Shown in pieces: positions 48,397 to 60,311 of a stretch of 64,000 bases of DNA. Positions within the stretch are counted from its first letter, which is position 1, and each line of letters opens with the position of its first letter. The position numbers and the translations under genes were made by a program. The notes beneath the pieces were generated by a model. That model had not been told where the DNA came from. It was given only the letters and a program-made list of their open reading frames with translations, and did not search any database. Origin of the DNA: Epiperipatus broadwayi. Lineage: Eukaryota; Onychophora; Udeonychophora; Euonychophora; Peripatidae. The DNA lies in the NCBI GenBank assembly GCA_028023455.1, contig JAQFVV010000013.1, forward strand, positions 9,082,411-9,146,410, read 5' to 3'.

Positions 48397-48773
48397 TATT
48401 GTAATTTGAAAAGTAAAATAATTTTCTTTTAATTTAATAAAAATCATTCCAAATATTTCTGTTAAAATAAATGAGGGACAATAGTTTAATTATTTAATGT
48501 TATAGAAGCTTATCTAAAAATACAGCAGATGTCCACTTAAGATTTTCTTTAATTAGTAAAAGTAATTTTTAATTAAATCTAGTTTGTAATTCGAATGTCG
48601 ACAAGGAAATTAACAATAGAAATTAATTAAAATTTTGTTAAATTCCTTTAGACATTCGGATGGGTTTAATTACAGCTGATAAGTCTGATATATTTTTGTA
48701 ATGCTCCAGGGCGGTTCTATTGTTCAATTCCACTATAAAAGGAAGGGTTTTCTTTTGTTCTCCATTCTGGTCA

Positions 48774-48890
48774 TTTGCTGATGAAATGTTTCTAACCAAA
48801 ATTATTCTAGTTTTTGCTGATAAAATGTTTCTAACCAAAATTATTCTGGTGTTGCTAATGAAATGATTCGAGTGATATTCTAGTAAAATA
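48774..48890 (+). repeat. Three 38-39-bp tandem repeats
   Basis: TTGCTGATGAAATGTTTCTA recurs with changes at 48774, 48813 and 48851, including CTAACCAAAATTATTCT in the first two copies. Confidence 0.65.
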
Positions 48891-48899
48891 TTCTTCAAA

Positions 48900-51800
48900 A
48901 TATATTTTCCTGAGATTTTAAGCTACGTGCCTGCGAACTTATATTTGAAGCTGAATTTTCATCTCCAAATTAATTTACCATGTTTACCACACCTATTGCT
49001 AAGTGTGACATGACTGAGTAGAGCCAACGAAGGCTATTTCCCTCAGGAATGGCCGGCTGCTGCTCTAGACCATCGTAAGCTATCATGTAAGGAAACCTGG
49101 AACTGCTGCTGCTGCCAAAAATATGAACAATTCCAGATTTTGCTGCTGAATTATAAAACCTGCTGAACATCAATCTCCTGCAAATGCTTCTCAAGAGGTA
49201 ACCCCAAATTAACCCAAGAGCTTTTGTGATTCCTAACTAACATGCTATAGCTATTTTAAATTGTTTTTCTTTTATTTCACATAACTTTATTATGTACTTC
49301 TTTAACGTGTTCAAATATAATCAACAGTTTTGCTCTCTATCCTTGGGTTAATATTTTCTATTCATTAAGCTTTCTTTTATTTTATTATGATAATGTGTCA
49401 GAATCGTCTTTGACCAAGTGAATTATTCCCTTTGTTGAAAGTAAGACGCCGCTATTAAGGCATATTTTTAAATTTATAATAATTCCCAATTTTATTATCT
49501 TGCAAATCACTCGTTCGAGGGCAATTCTAATCTTCTTTAATATATATAATAATCACATAGTTTAAAATCTACCTGTTATTGATTTTAACCTAATATGAGA
49601 GTATGTGTGAGGTCAATGATTTAAATGTGTCCCCAAATGCATGTTTGCGTAAATAAACCTATGCTTTCTTTTGAAACCCACAAGCATGCATTTTCCTATT
49701 TTAAATACTGTGTTCTACTTTAATTACAAAGTTCATCATTGACATCGAGAATGTGCAGACCCTTTTAAATTAATTTCTGAAAATTTGATTGGGCATTTCT
49801 TTTAATCCAAGTAAAACCCATTTAGTATGTTTTATATACACTAGTCTAGTATTGCTGGTAAATGAATTGGTTGTTGAGACTGCTTTGTTTTGCTTTTCCA
49901 AGGATTTTTACATGGCCAAGTCTGTTCTCTTCACTTCCTGTGGTTTCCAGGCAGAGTGTGTCCACAAATGTCACACCTGGGAATTAAATGCAGTCGTCAC
50001 CCAGTCGCTAAGTTTTGGCTGTTCATGACAACACTTTCCTATGGGTTAGTGGTGAGCTGCCCTCCGTAGTCATTCCAAATATTCAATATTGTTTTATTTA
50101 TATATTTATTTTTACAAAGCATCCATGACTTAAATGTGTCACACCCACCAACTTTAATAAATTCATTATTAGCAATACTGACTCCCATCTGCTTTAATTA
50201 TTATTATCAAATAAATGTCTTGATCACATCCCCACTTTATTGTTTAGTAAGCTTTTGTCCATGCTATTCTCGAAATCAATATTTTAGAACACTTAATTTT
50301 CAAATATTTTATTAAACTTGTATAATTACTCAAAGCACCTCACACATGTTCCTATCTGTTCAAGCACATTATCGTAATGCTATTAGCCCAAGGGATAGAA
50401 TATATAATTTTGCTTTAAAACCTTTTTTAATTTATTGGAATGTCATGCCAACAATTATTTAATATGCGTCCCTGTCTCATATAAGCAGACAGTGGCGTTA
50501 TATATATATATAATTCTATATAAATAAATTTTGTGAAATCATTTAAAAACTAATTTTGATCTTTCATTTTATTGATTCCTATCATGGTCTCAGTCTATAT
50601 ATCTATAATCTACATTTCTTTTGTACATCCATAATAGACGTTAATTAGCAACCTAAACTTATCTTAGTATAGAGTTTTTTGTTTCTCCCTGACCACCAGG
50701 CACCGGCAAAAAATTATACTAGTAGTAGCATCAGATGCGTTATCATGTAGGTGGGCTGTGAAATTTGGATTTTAGATTCGAACTTAGTATATCTAGAAGG
50801 CAACCCTCCTAGAGTGTTCAGTTTTGTGTGTGGGTTTGAATTCTGCAGCATGTTAGTGAGATAGACAATTCTGACTGTTACAATATATATGAACAAGATT
50901 TATTTCATCTCATGTTTTTTCCCCTCAGAATAGCCATTAATAAGCTTATTAAAATTACATTTATTTAATGAAAATAATATGTTCCAAAGAATTTAAATAG
51001 TAAGAATAGGAATATTTATAATTTAAGGATAGAGAAAAAATAGAGAAAAGATATAAAAAAATAACAAAACAAATAATTTTTTTACCCTTGTCTTCAGTAA
51101 TTTTATTTACTAGTTTTAATTTTTTTAAAAAATAGATGAACATTTTTTTACTTTCTCTTCAGTAATTTATTGATTAGTTTAAATATTTTTTTTAAAAAAT
51201 AAAAATAATAACAGATAAATAATTAAAATTTTATATACTGTTTATTAGGTTTTTAAAAGAAAAAAATAAGGTTTTAACATTTTCATAAGAAATAAGATTT
51301 TTAATTAATTAAAGTTGTTTTTTTCTTTTCTCTTTATCTCTCTAAAACAAAAGGCAATGTTGTCCAAACAAAAGTGTAATTTAAGGATTATAATGTTTTT
51401 GGTTAAGAAAAAAGAAAATAATTAAAGAGGAATTTTGGATTTTTTTTAATTAAAAGAAAAAGAGGAAAAATAACTAAACAAACTTTTGTTAAAATAGGCT
51501 CAATTGGTTAGGATATAATGCTGTCATATCTGGGATAATGTGGTTGGATGGAAAACGAGTATTCCAAAAATAAAAATAGGGACAGGTTAAAGCAGTAGGC
51601 CTGAACTTGAGAAGAAACACTTATTTGTGATTCTACTGTTGAAGAAAACAGTAATATCAAAGAACAGTGAGAAATAAACTTCTGTATGAAATAAGTCTAG
51701 TCTTACTAATGTTTTAAAAAAGTGTTTAAAATAAATTTATAAGTAACTATGTGCTAATGTTTAATTAAAAACTAAACATCACTAAACTTCACAATGTAGT

Positions 51801-52341
51801 CTGGTCACTAAAAGAAAATGCAGATTATATGTAGAGAAACCTTAAATAAGCATGTATTTTTATCCAATATTATGACTATCTCAGCATATGAACCTGACCG
51901 GAAAATTATTGAAAAATGGATAAATTCAGCCTGTAATACTAATCTGAAAATTATTATGTAATAAAATGGATAAATTTAACAGTGTTTATTTACCATGGAA
52001 ACTGTGTTAATGAAGAAGTTATCATGATAAAAATTTAAATCAACAAAAAGAAAAGTTAATAGAACTTCTAAAAAAAGATTTAATAATATTTTAAGCATAC
52101 AATAAAACCAATAGGAAAGTCTCAAAAAATCCATGGTAATATAAGGGAGTGTATAGTGTGCACACCTACATTTAAAAATAATTCTTAATATAAGTAATAA
52201 TTTTTAGTATAAATAAAAATGAATATCTTTATTCAAGTTTTTTTTTGTTGAAATATGTTTTTATATATTTATTTTATTTTCCCTCCAAAACAGTAATTGT
52301 ATAGGATCTGTTTGTCATTTTCATAAGAAAAGGGAAAAGTT
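48900..52341. other. No recognisable gene
   Basis: A slightly GC-richer patch at 48960-49220 and another at 49880-50040 hold open frames without family similarity. A possible decayed tRNA-like sequence lies at 51497-51570. Nothing else is supported. Confidence 0.45.
51497..51570 (+). mobile_element. Possible decayed tRNA-derived SINE head
   Basis: GGCTCAATTGGTTAGGATAT resembles the 5' half of a tRNA including the A box, and GTGGTTGGATGG about 45 bases later resembles a B box. No duplication was found. Confidence 0.35.
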
Positions 52342-54144
52342 TGGTTGTCATCTGATACTTCGTGTCAGCCACTAGAGGTGCGATTTCTAATCAAAAACAC
52401 ATTAATATAATGTTCCCGGGCCAGTGATTCTCTACTAATATTGACTTTTTTTTGTTTGTTTACAAAGTTGACTTTCTTTCGTTTCTGAATTATTTTTCCC
52501 AAATATTTTTGACGATGGTATAATAATAGTTGTTTTTTTTTTTTAAATTTTTATTGACAAGAGGGTCTTTTTTGGTGTGTGTTCAAATAGTAATTTTTGT
52601 TTTTTTAAAAATAGTATTACTGTTTTTGTAAATTGGATTGCCGAAATTTAAGAGAGAATGGGTCTTTTTTGGTGTGTGTTCAGATAGTAATTTGTTTTTT
52701 TTTTAAAAATAGTATTACTGTTTTTGTAAAATTGGATTGCCAAAATTTAAGTGAGAAGTGTTTTTTTTTTCCGCGTGTGCATGTGTATGTTTAAATAAAA
52801 ATTAAAACCGTTACTTTTATCGGTTTACATTTAATTGATGACTGCTATGACTTCCTTTTGTTTATAAATTATGATTTTTGTTTCTACAAATAAATATTTT
52901 TGACAATCGGACAATAATAGTTGTTGTTTAATTTTTATTGACAAAAGGTTGTTTTTCGGTGTAGTTTCAAATAGTAATTTGGGTTACGTTTAAATAATAA
53001 GTTACCGTCTTACTTTTGATTGGTTTACATTTGATTGACACTAATTATTGGGAGGGGTGTTTTTTTGTGTTTACGATTGTAGACAACAATTATTGGGTGA
53101 AAGGGTGGGTTAACCATTTAAACAATAGTAGTTTTAAGTTGCGCTTTTACTTTGATTGGTTTACATTTGATTGCCGATACTAATTATTGGGAGGGGTGTT
53201 TTTTTGTATGTATGATTGTAGACAACAATTATTGGGGAAAGGGGTGTAACCGTTTAAAGAATAGTAGTTTACATTACTTTTAGTGGTGGTGTACATTTGA
53301 TTGCTGACAATAATTAGTGAGAGGGGTGGGTGTTTTTGGATGATGATTAAATACTAATTTACCTTCCTTTTATATTACATTTGATTGCCAACAACAATTA
53401 TTTGGAGAAAGGGTTTTTTTTTGCATATGTTTGGTAAATCAAAATTGAAGTTACTTTTATTTATTACATTTGATTGACAACCAATTGACTTTTTTTCGTT
53501 AGCACTGGAGGCTTCTGGGTCTGGCAATTCCCATCTTTTCATATTTTCTGTTTTCGAATTTGCCATACTTTTTGTCTCAGAAAATTTCTCGCTAAAATGT
53601 GACTCAAAGCATGATCTTTAAAATATTATGCTAACCCACCGTAATTGAAAATTTAGGAGGAATACAAATTTATGAGGAACAATCATGATATTGTTAAAAT
53701 TGTTAAAATATAACAGTACATCAATTCGTCTTAAAAAAAAGGCACCGATGAAAATTTAAATAAGTTTGACATGATCAAATTAACACACCCTCGTACGATA
53801 TTGTTACATCAAATACATAAACACAGCATTATGATATAGTGCATAACACAAACAACTACAGCATTTTCCTCTGCTTTTAGCATTGGAAAAAGCCACACTG
53901 TTACCCGCTAAGCCGAGTTAACATTCTTTTTAGATTTTATCGTAGAAAGAAGACTTAACTCCGAGTTAACAGTCTACCTTTTAGCGTAGAAAGCAGACTT
54001 AACTCAGAGTTAACAATCTTTCTAGAATTTATTTTAGAAAGAATGCTTAAAGGCTTGGGTGTGGCCACGGAAATGGCATATTTCTAGAAATTTAGCTAGA
54101 AATCGCGCCTCTAGTGGCTGACATGAAGGATCAGATGACAACCA
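52342..54144 (-). mobile_element. ISXO2/Merlin-like DNA transposon, copy 1, deleted
   Basis: The 1803-bp element starts TGGTTGTCATCTGAT and ends ATCAGATGACAACCA, with inverted ends of about 46 bp. Behind the left end is a long subterminal region (52500-53480) of repeated TTGATTG, CAATTATT and GGGAGGGGTGTTTTTTTG phrases. Before the right end (about 53900-54050) are tandem GAGTTAAC / CTTAACTC motifs. Only the start of a transposase is left (53566 downward). No matching target duplication is seen at this copy. The superfamily assignment rests on the transposase piece in copy 2. Confidence 0.65.
53510..53566 (-). pseudogene. First residues of a deleted transposase
   Basis: MANSKTENMKRWELPDPEA is nearly the same as the start in copies 2 and 3. 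After it the frame runs into subterminal repeat sequence, so the rest has been deleted. Confidence 0.5.
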
Positions 54145-55060
54145 TAAATAATTATCATCAGTTAACAATGAATTAACAAACATAAAATGAACAAATGAAT
54201 TAATATTAACAAATAACAAAGAAGCATGAAATTAAAAAAGATTAAAATTAGTAATTATACTAATAATATAAACTACAAAACCAGCATTGCATAAGAATAA
54301 TTAACAATCATCTTTTGAGACTGGATCTAAAAGAGATTCTATAGTAAAATAAAAAATATTTATCTAGTCACTGCCAAACTTATGGAATTATACAAAATAA
54401 TAATCTGGATGCATCTACTTAAGTGCTAAGGTATCTAGCAAAAATAATGTTGGGATGCTGATCATCATCAAAGCTCTGGCCATATATTATCTATAGGGTA
54501 CAGGCCAACTATAAATTAATTTGTAATATCTATAAAAATAAAGTGCAGTGAATCTACTATAAATTAGATAATATTGACTTTTACTCCATCAAGTGAATTA
54601 TTTGGATGTTCCAAATTTAACCCCCACACATATAAATAAATTAGCCATTATTATTTTAGAGTTTGTTCAAGATCACAAGAACCCTAGAAATTATAAATGT
54701 ATAGATTATACATTTAATCTATCTTAATTGAAATAGTTTTATTGCAATAATTTAAAAATTCCTTAAAATACTATGCTATTAAGAAGTCACATCACGCACA
54801 CTTCCAAATCCTAGAGCATCAGATAGCTGCCAAAATAAAGATTTTAACACTTATTTTTAACAATTATTTAATGAAATTAACTATTAAATTCATAAAAGAT
54901 ATGACAATATAATTTTAAATCTAACAGATTTTTATCAAAAAAATTAACTCATAAGATTAAAATGTTGATTCTAAATATTAAATTAATTATCACTTACTTT
55001 CATTAAGTTACTTACTTTTAAATAACTAAAGCTGGAAAACAACAGATTAGCTAAAACTTT
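54145..55060. other. Spacer between transposon copies 1 and 2
   Basis: 916 bp of AT-rich DNA without recognised features. Confidence 0.5.
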
Positions 55061-57508
55061 TGTTTGTCATCTGATCCTTCGTGTCAGCCACTAGAGGCAC
55101 AATTTCTAATCAAAAACACATTAATATAACGTTCTCGGGCCAGCGATTCTCTATTAATATTGACTTTTTTTTTTGTTTGTTTACAAAGTTTACTTTCTTT
55201 TGTTTCTGAATTATTTTTCCCAAATAATATTTTTGACGATGGTATAATAATAGTTGTTTTTTTTTAAAAATTTTTATTGACAAGAGGGTCTTTTTTGGTG
55301 TGTGTTCAAATAGTAATTTGTGTTTTTTTAAATAGTATTACTGTTTTTGTAAAATTGAATTGCCAAAATTTAAGAGAGAACGGGTCTTTTTTGGTGTGTG
55401 TTCAGATAGTAATTTGTGTTTTTTTTTAAAAAATAGTATTACTGTTTTTGTAAAATTGGATTGCCGAAATTTAAGTGAGAAGTGTTTTTTTTTTTTTTCG
55501 TGTGTGTATGTTTAAATAAAAATTAAAACCGTTACTTTTATGGGTTTACATTTAATTGATGACCGCTATGACTTCCTTTTGTTTATAAATTATGATTTTT
55601 GTTTCTACGAATAAATATTTTTGACAATGGGACAATAATAGTTGTTGTTTGTTTAATTTTTATTGACAAAAGGTTGTTTTTCGGTGTAGTTTCAAATAGT
55701 AATTTGGGTTACGTTTAAATAATAAGTTACCGTCTTACTTTGATTGGTTTACATTTGATTGACACTAATTATTGGGAGGGGTGTTTTTTTGTGTTTACGG
55801 TTGTAGACAACAATTATTGGGTGAAGGGGTGGGTTAACCGTTTAAACAATAGTAGTTTTAAGTTGTGGTCTTACTTTGATTGGTTTACATTTGATTGCTG
55901 ATATTAATTATTGGGAGGGGTGTTTTTTTGTATGTACGATTGTAGACAACAATTATTGGGGAAAGGGGTGTAACCGTTTAAAGAATAGTAGTTTACATTA
56001 CTTTTAGTGGTGGTGTAAATTTGATTGCTGACAATAATTAGTGAGAGGGGTGGGTGTTTTTGGATGATGATTAAATACTAATTTACCTTCCTTTTATTTT
56101 ACATTTGATTGCCAACAACAATTATTTGGAGAAAGGGTTTTTTTTTGTGTATGTTTGGTAAATCAAAATTGAAGTTGCTTTTATTTATTACATTTTATTG
56201 ACAACCGATTGACTTTTTTTCATTTATAAATTATTGTTTTGGTTTCCCAAAAACATAATATTTTTGACAATGGGACAATAACAGTTCTTAATTTCATTAT
56301 TATTGATAAGAACGGATCTTTTTTGGTGTACATTTAAATAGTAATTTGTGTTGTGTTTAAATAGTAATACTGTTTTTAAAAATTTAAGTGACAAAATTAA
56401 AGAAACAACGGGGGTTTTTTTTTATGGATCTTTAAATAATAATTTTCGTTACTTTAATTTGTTTACATTTGATTGACAACAATTAGAGGGAGGGGTGTTT
56501 TTTGTGTATTTTTAAATAATAATTTACATTTTTTGGTTAACAACAATTATTGTGTGTGTATGTTACGTTACTTTATTTATCAATTTGATTAATAATATTT
56601 ACTGGTAGACATTTCAATATCATTAATGGCATGTTGTAGGGTCAACTTGTCATGGCTCCGGTAATGCAGCAAACAAAAAGACTTGACAAACGGCATTTGA
56701 AATCCCTCAAACCAGCTGCCTTTTTGAAATGCACATTTCTTTCGGCAAGAACGAGACTTACAAATGAAAGTCCAAAGATCTTTATGAGCCTCAAGTCTCA
56801 TACATTCACCACACAAACATCTTTTTTTCTTTCAGCAGGATGTTTTTCTGCTGTAGAAATATTACAGCACTGGCGGCTTCCGTGTCTGGCAATTCTCATC
56901 TTTTCATATTTTCTGTTTTTGAATTTGCCATACTTTTTGTCTCGGAAAATTTCTCACTAAAACATGACTCAAAGCGTGATCTTTAAAATATTATGCTAAC
57001 CCACCGTAATCGAAAATTTAGGAGGAATACAAATTTATGACGAACAATTACGATACTGTTAAAATTGTTAAAATGTAACAGTACATCAATTTGTCTTAAA
57101 GAAAAGGCACCAATGAAAATTTAAATAAGTTTGACACGATCAAATTAACACACCCTTGTACAATATTGTTACATCAAATACATAACATAGCATTATGATA
57201 TAGTGCGTGACACAAACAACTACGGCATTTTCCTCTGCTTTTAGCATCGGAAAAAGCCACACTGTTAGCCGCTAAGCCGAGTTAACATTCTTTCTAGATT
57301 TTATCGTAGAAAGAAGACTTAACTCTGAGTTAACAGTCTGCCTTTTAGCATAGAAAGAAGACTTAACTCAGAGTTAACAATCTTTCTAGGATTTATTTTA
57401 GAAAGAATGCTTAAAGGCTTGGGTGCGGCCACAGAAACGGCATATTTCTAGAAATTTAGCTAGAAATCATGCCTCTAGCGGCTGACACGAAGGATCAGAT
57501 GACAACCA
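55061..57508 (-). mobile_element. ISXO2/Merlin-like DNA transposon, copy 2
   Basis: The 2448-bp direct-orientation relative of copy 1 has the same ends (TGTTTGTCATCTGATCC, GGATCAGATGACAACCA), the same subterminal repeats (55230-56580) and the same GAGTTAAC motif block (57280-57400). It is longer because it keeps the N-terminal part of the transposase. No target duplication is evident. Confidence 0.7.
56589..56931 (-). pseudogene. N-terminal fragment of an IS1595/Merlin-type transposase
   Basis: From the ATG at 56931 the minus strand reads MANSKTENMKR, a stop, then AVIFLQQKNILLKEK, then after a frameshift CGEC, WTFICKSRSCRKK and QKGSWFEGFQMP. CxxC followed by CxxxxC is a zinc ribbon, and the K-G-S/T-W-F-E motif follows it in ISXO2-like (DDE_Tnp_IS1595) transposases, the group that includes Merlin. 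The catalytic DDE domain is absent. Broken and non-functional. Confidence 0.6.
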
Positions 57509-57594
57509 TATAATGTATCATTGACTGACCACTGATCACAATCCATCAACATCGTCAATGATGCACTGATAGCCAGCATCCACCAAATTTATAT

Positions 57595-58122
57595 ATGAAT
57601 TCTTTAAGTGGCTTGATAAAAACTTGGTTGCAACTTTCAAAAACATGGTTCAAAATTACTAATGGTTGGTTAATGGGCCTACTGCTCAGTGTCATTATTT
57701 CTAGCATTGTGCTGAATCATCACAAAAAATGCACATTACCAAGATTCTTTGGCACAACTCCACATCTCATTTACCTTAGACATGTGGATGATATATTTAT
57801 CATAGCCCCTGACGACATTACATCAGAACTGCACACCAATCTCCAGAGCATCTCTAAACTTAATTACACTCATAGAGCTAAAAGCCACACACAACATGTT
57901 AGATACCTGGACATAAATGTTTGCAGAAACCTCAATCAACTAGATTACACCATGACTGTCAAGCCAATAAAAGTACATAGTACAGCTCACTCTACCTTGT
58001 ATACATCCTACTCTTATATAAGATGGCAGGCTTATCATTTTTTATTTAGAAAACACACATTATGCAAATATAAAGCTGATAAGAAACAACCTGAAATGGT
58101 GGTATATAGCAGATTTAATTAA
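57595..58122 (+). pseudogene. Penelope-like reverse transcriptase fragment
   Basis: The 175-codon frame contains WLMGLLLSVIISSI (the family has GLPMGSPLSP-type sequence), YLRHVDDIFII with the catalytic VDD, and HVRYLDINVCRN, which matches the downstream LD motif. Upstream palm and finger motifs are missing and the frame is lost after about 58080. The ATG is internal, not a true start. Confidence 0.75.
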
Positions 58123-58347
58123 AATCAGGTGTTCACAATTGTCTATTAACAGGAAAGTCAATAAGCTTTATTATAATATTCATCATAACCACATCAAAGA
58201 CAATAAGCCAAGAATTCTTATACCATATATCCAAACCTGTCCAAATGCCTCAATAACACACTATCCAAAGACTTTAGCAATGCTTACCAGTCGCCTCCAA
58301 TCACAAACAGATTTATAAACAACTTAAAACATAGAATTACACATGAG

Positions 58348-58680
58348 CTCACTCCTCAGGTAGTGTACAAAATGATTTGCCCTCAAGCCAACTGCCAAGC
58401 TGCATACTATGGTGCGACCCAGACTAACATAGCCAATAGGGTAGCACAACACAAATATATCTACAATAAAACTAAAACCAAGCAGGAATGCAATTCTATC
58501 TTCTGTAAACATGAAAGAGCATCAGGCCATAAATTTGAACCCATTTCTGCCAATGTCATGTGTTCTGAAAGACATGATGCCCAATGCAAGATTAGAGAGA
58601 CGTTTTATATAGCTAATGACCCCAAGTCCATCAATAGAAGAAAAGCATGCTTTGCACTGTCTCAGAAATGGCACTTATAA
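58348..58680 (+). pseudogene. Penelope-like GIY-YIG endonuclease domain
   Basis: The frame reads QVVYKMICPQANC, then AYYGATQTNIANRVAQHK and, near the end, KIRETFYIANDPKSINRR before a stop at 58680. The YxG core, a following arginine in a helix (NRV) and the late glutamate (RET) fit the GIY-YIG nuclease fold, and the CPQ...C pair fits the Cys motif in front of it in Penelope-like elements. The domain is uninterrupted but no longer in frame with the reverse transcriptase. Confidence 0.72.
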
Positions 58681-59711
58681 CTTATTTGCATCAATTTTCA
58701 AAATTTCCACTTCCATTTCTACAATGCAGTTATAACAACAGCACCTATGAGTATGAGAGCAATCAGTCTCTTGAAAGTGCTAAGCTTTATAATTTTTAAT
58801 AGTTTTATATTTTAGTAAAATTTTACTTTTAAACATATATTTTCTAGCCTTTATTATCTGTGCATACAGTGCACACACACACACATATATATATATATCT
58901 CCAGCAGCCTATCACTAGAAGAAGTTATCTTTATCTAAACCACCTATCCAGAGAAGAATGCCACTATGCCCACCATCTGATGTGCCTGCATTACAAGCTA
59001 TAACCAAGAAGATCGGTCATATTCTTTTTAAAGACTGCACAGCTCTATAAATTAATCTGTAAATCTGTAATTTTAATATTAAGCTAGCTTATTTTAATAT
59101 AAAGAACATTCAATGTTATTTGTTAAAATGGTTGTGATCTGATCCTTCATGTCAGCCATGGGGTGGTGCTATTTCTAGCATAATTTTTAGAAATATGTCA
59201 TTTCTGTGGCCACACCCAAGCTTTTAAGCATTATTTTCTAAATAAATCCTAGAAAGATTGTTAACTTGAGTTAAGTCTTCTTTCTATGCTAAAATGGAGG
59301 AAGAGTGTTAACTCGGAGTTAAGCTTTCTTTCTTCGATAAAAGCTAGAAAGAGTGTTAACTTGGCTTAAGCGGCTAAACGTGTGGATTTTTCCTATGCTA
59401 AAAGCAGAGGAAAATGCCATAGTTCTTTGTGTCACGCACTACATCGTAATGCTGTGTTATGTATTTTATGTAACAATATCATATGAGGGTGTGTTAAGTT
59501 GATCGTGTCAAAATTATTTAAATTTTCATTGGGGCCTTTTTTTAAATACGAATTGATGTACTTTTACCTTTTAACAATTTTAACAGTGTCGTGATTATTC
59601 CTCATAAAGCTGTAAGCCTCCTAAATTTTCAATTAGGGTGGGGTGGCTGAATTTTTTTGACGATCATGCTTTAAGTCACGTTTTAGCAAGACATTTTCTG
59701 AGACCAAGAAT

Positions 59712-59930
59712 ATGGCTAATTCAAACACTGAAAACTTGAAAAGATGGGAATTGCCAGACACAGAAACCGGCGCTGGAATATTTCTACAGCAGAAAAACAT
59801 CCTGCTGAAAGAAAAGATATGATTGTGTGGCAAATATATGCAGAATTGAAGTCTATAAACATCTTTTGACTTTCATTTGTAAGTCTCGTTGTTGCCAATG
59901 GAAATATTCACTTCATACAGGGCAGCTTGT
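59712..59930 (+). pseudogene. Transposase N-terminal remnant in copy 3
   Basis: MANSNTENLKRWELPDTE and FLQQKNILLKEK are readable, then stops. Later TTTGAGGGATTCCAAATGG corresponds to the WFEGFQM region. It is more decayed than copy 2. Confidence 0.55.
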
Positions 59931-60303
59931 TTGAGGGATTCCAAATGGCCTTCATCAAATAAAAATAACTTAAATTTTTATTTAAACATACATCCCTTCT
60001 CCCAATAATTCTTTTCGCAATCAAATGTAAAATAAAAGTAACTCCAAAATTTTTATTTAAACATACCCCAAAAATCCTGGTTCTCCCAATAATTGTTGTC
60101 GCTGGCAATCAAATATAAAATAAAAGTAATGTAAATTCTTATTTAATCATACTGAAACCAAAAAAAAACCCCTCCCACCAATTGTTGTCAGCAATTAAAT
60201 ATAAAACAATAAAAGTAAGACCGTAAATTATTATTTAAACATAAACCAAATTACTATTTGAACATACACCAAAAAAGACCCGCTCTTGTCAATTAAAATT
60301 AAA

Positions 60304-60311
60304 GAAACAAT
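60304..60311. repeat. 8-bp target site duplication of nested element, left
   Basis: GAAACAAT, identical to 62000-62007. Confidence 0.8.

Larger units (their letters stand above)
57512..58680 (+). mobile_element. Penelope-like retroelement, 5'-truncated and broken
   Basis: A reverse transcriptase palm region (57512-58122) is followed after a frameshift by a linker and a GIY-YIG endonuclease (58348-58680), the order typical of Penelope-like elements. It begins four bases after transposon copy 2 and ends about 450 bp before copy 3. Penelope-like elements are the known autonomous class that often carries hammerheads, so this is a possible relative of the machinery that moved the hammerhead repeats. 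No hammerhead is seen beside this copy. Confidence 0.75.

Noticed and set aside
48970-49194. 74-codon open frame on the minus strand in a less AT-rich patch
   Set aside because: No known domain, no DNAH2 similarity and no convincing splice borders.
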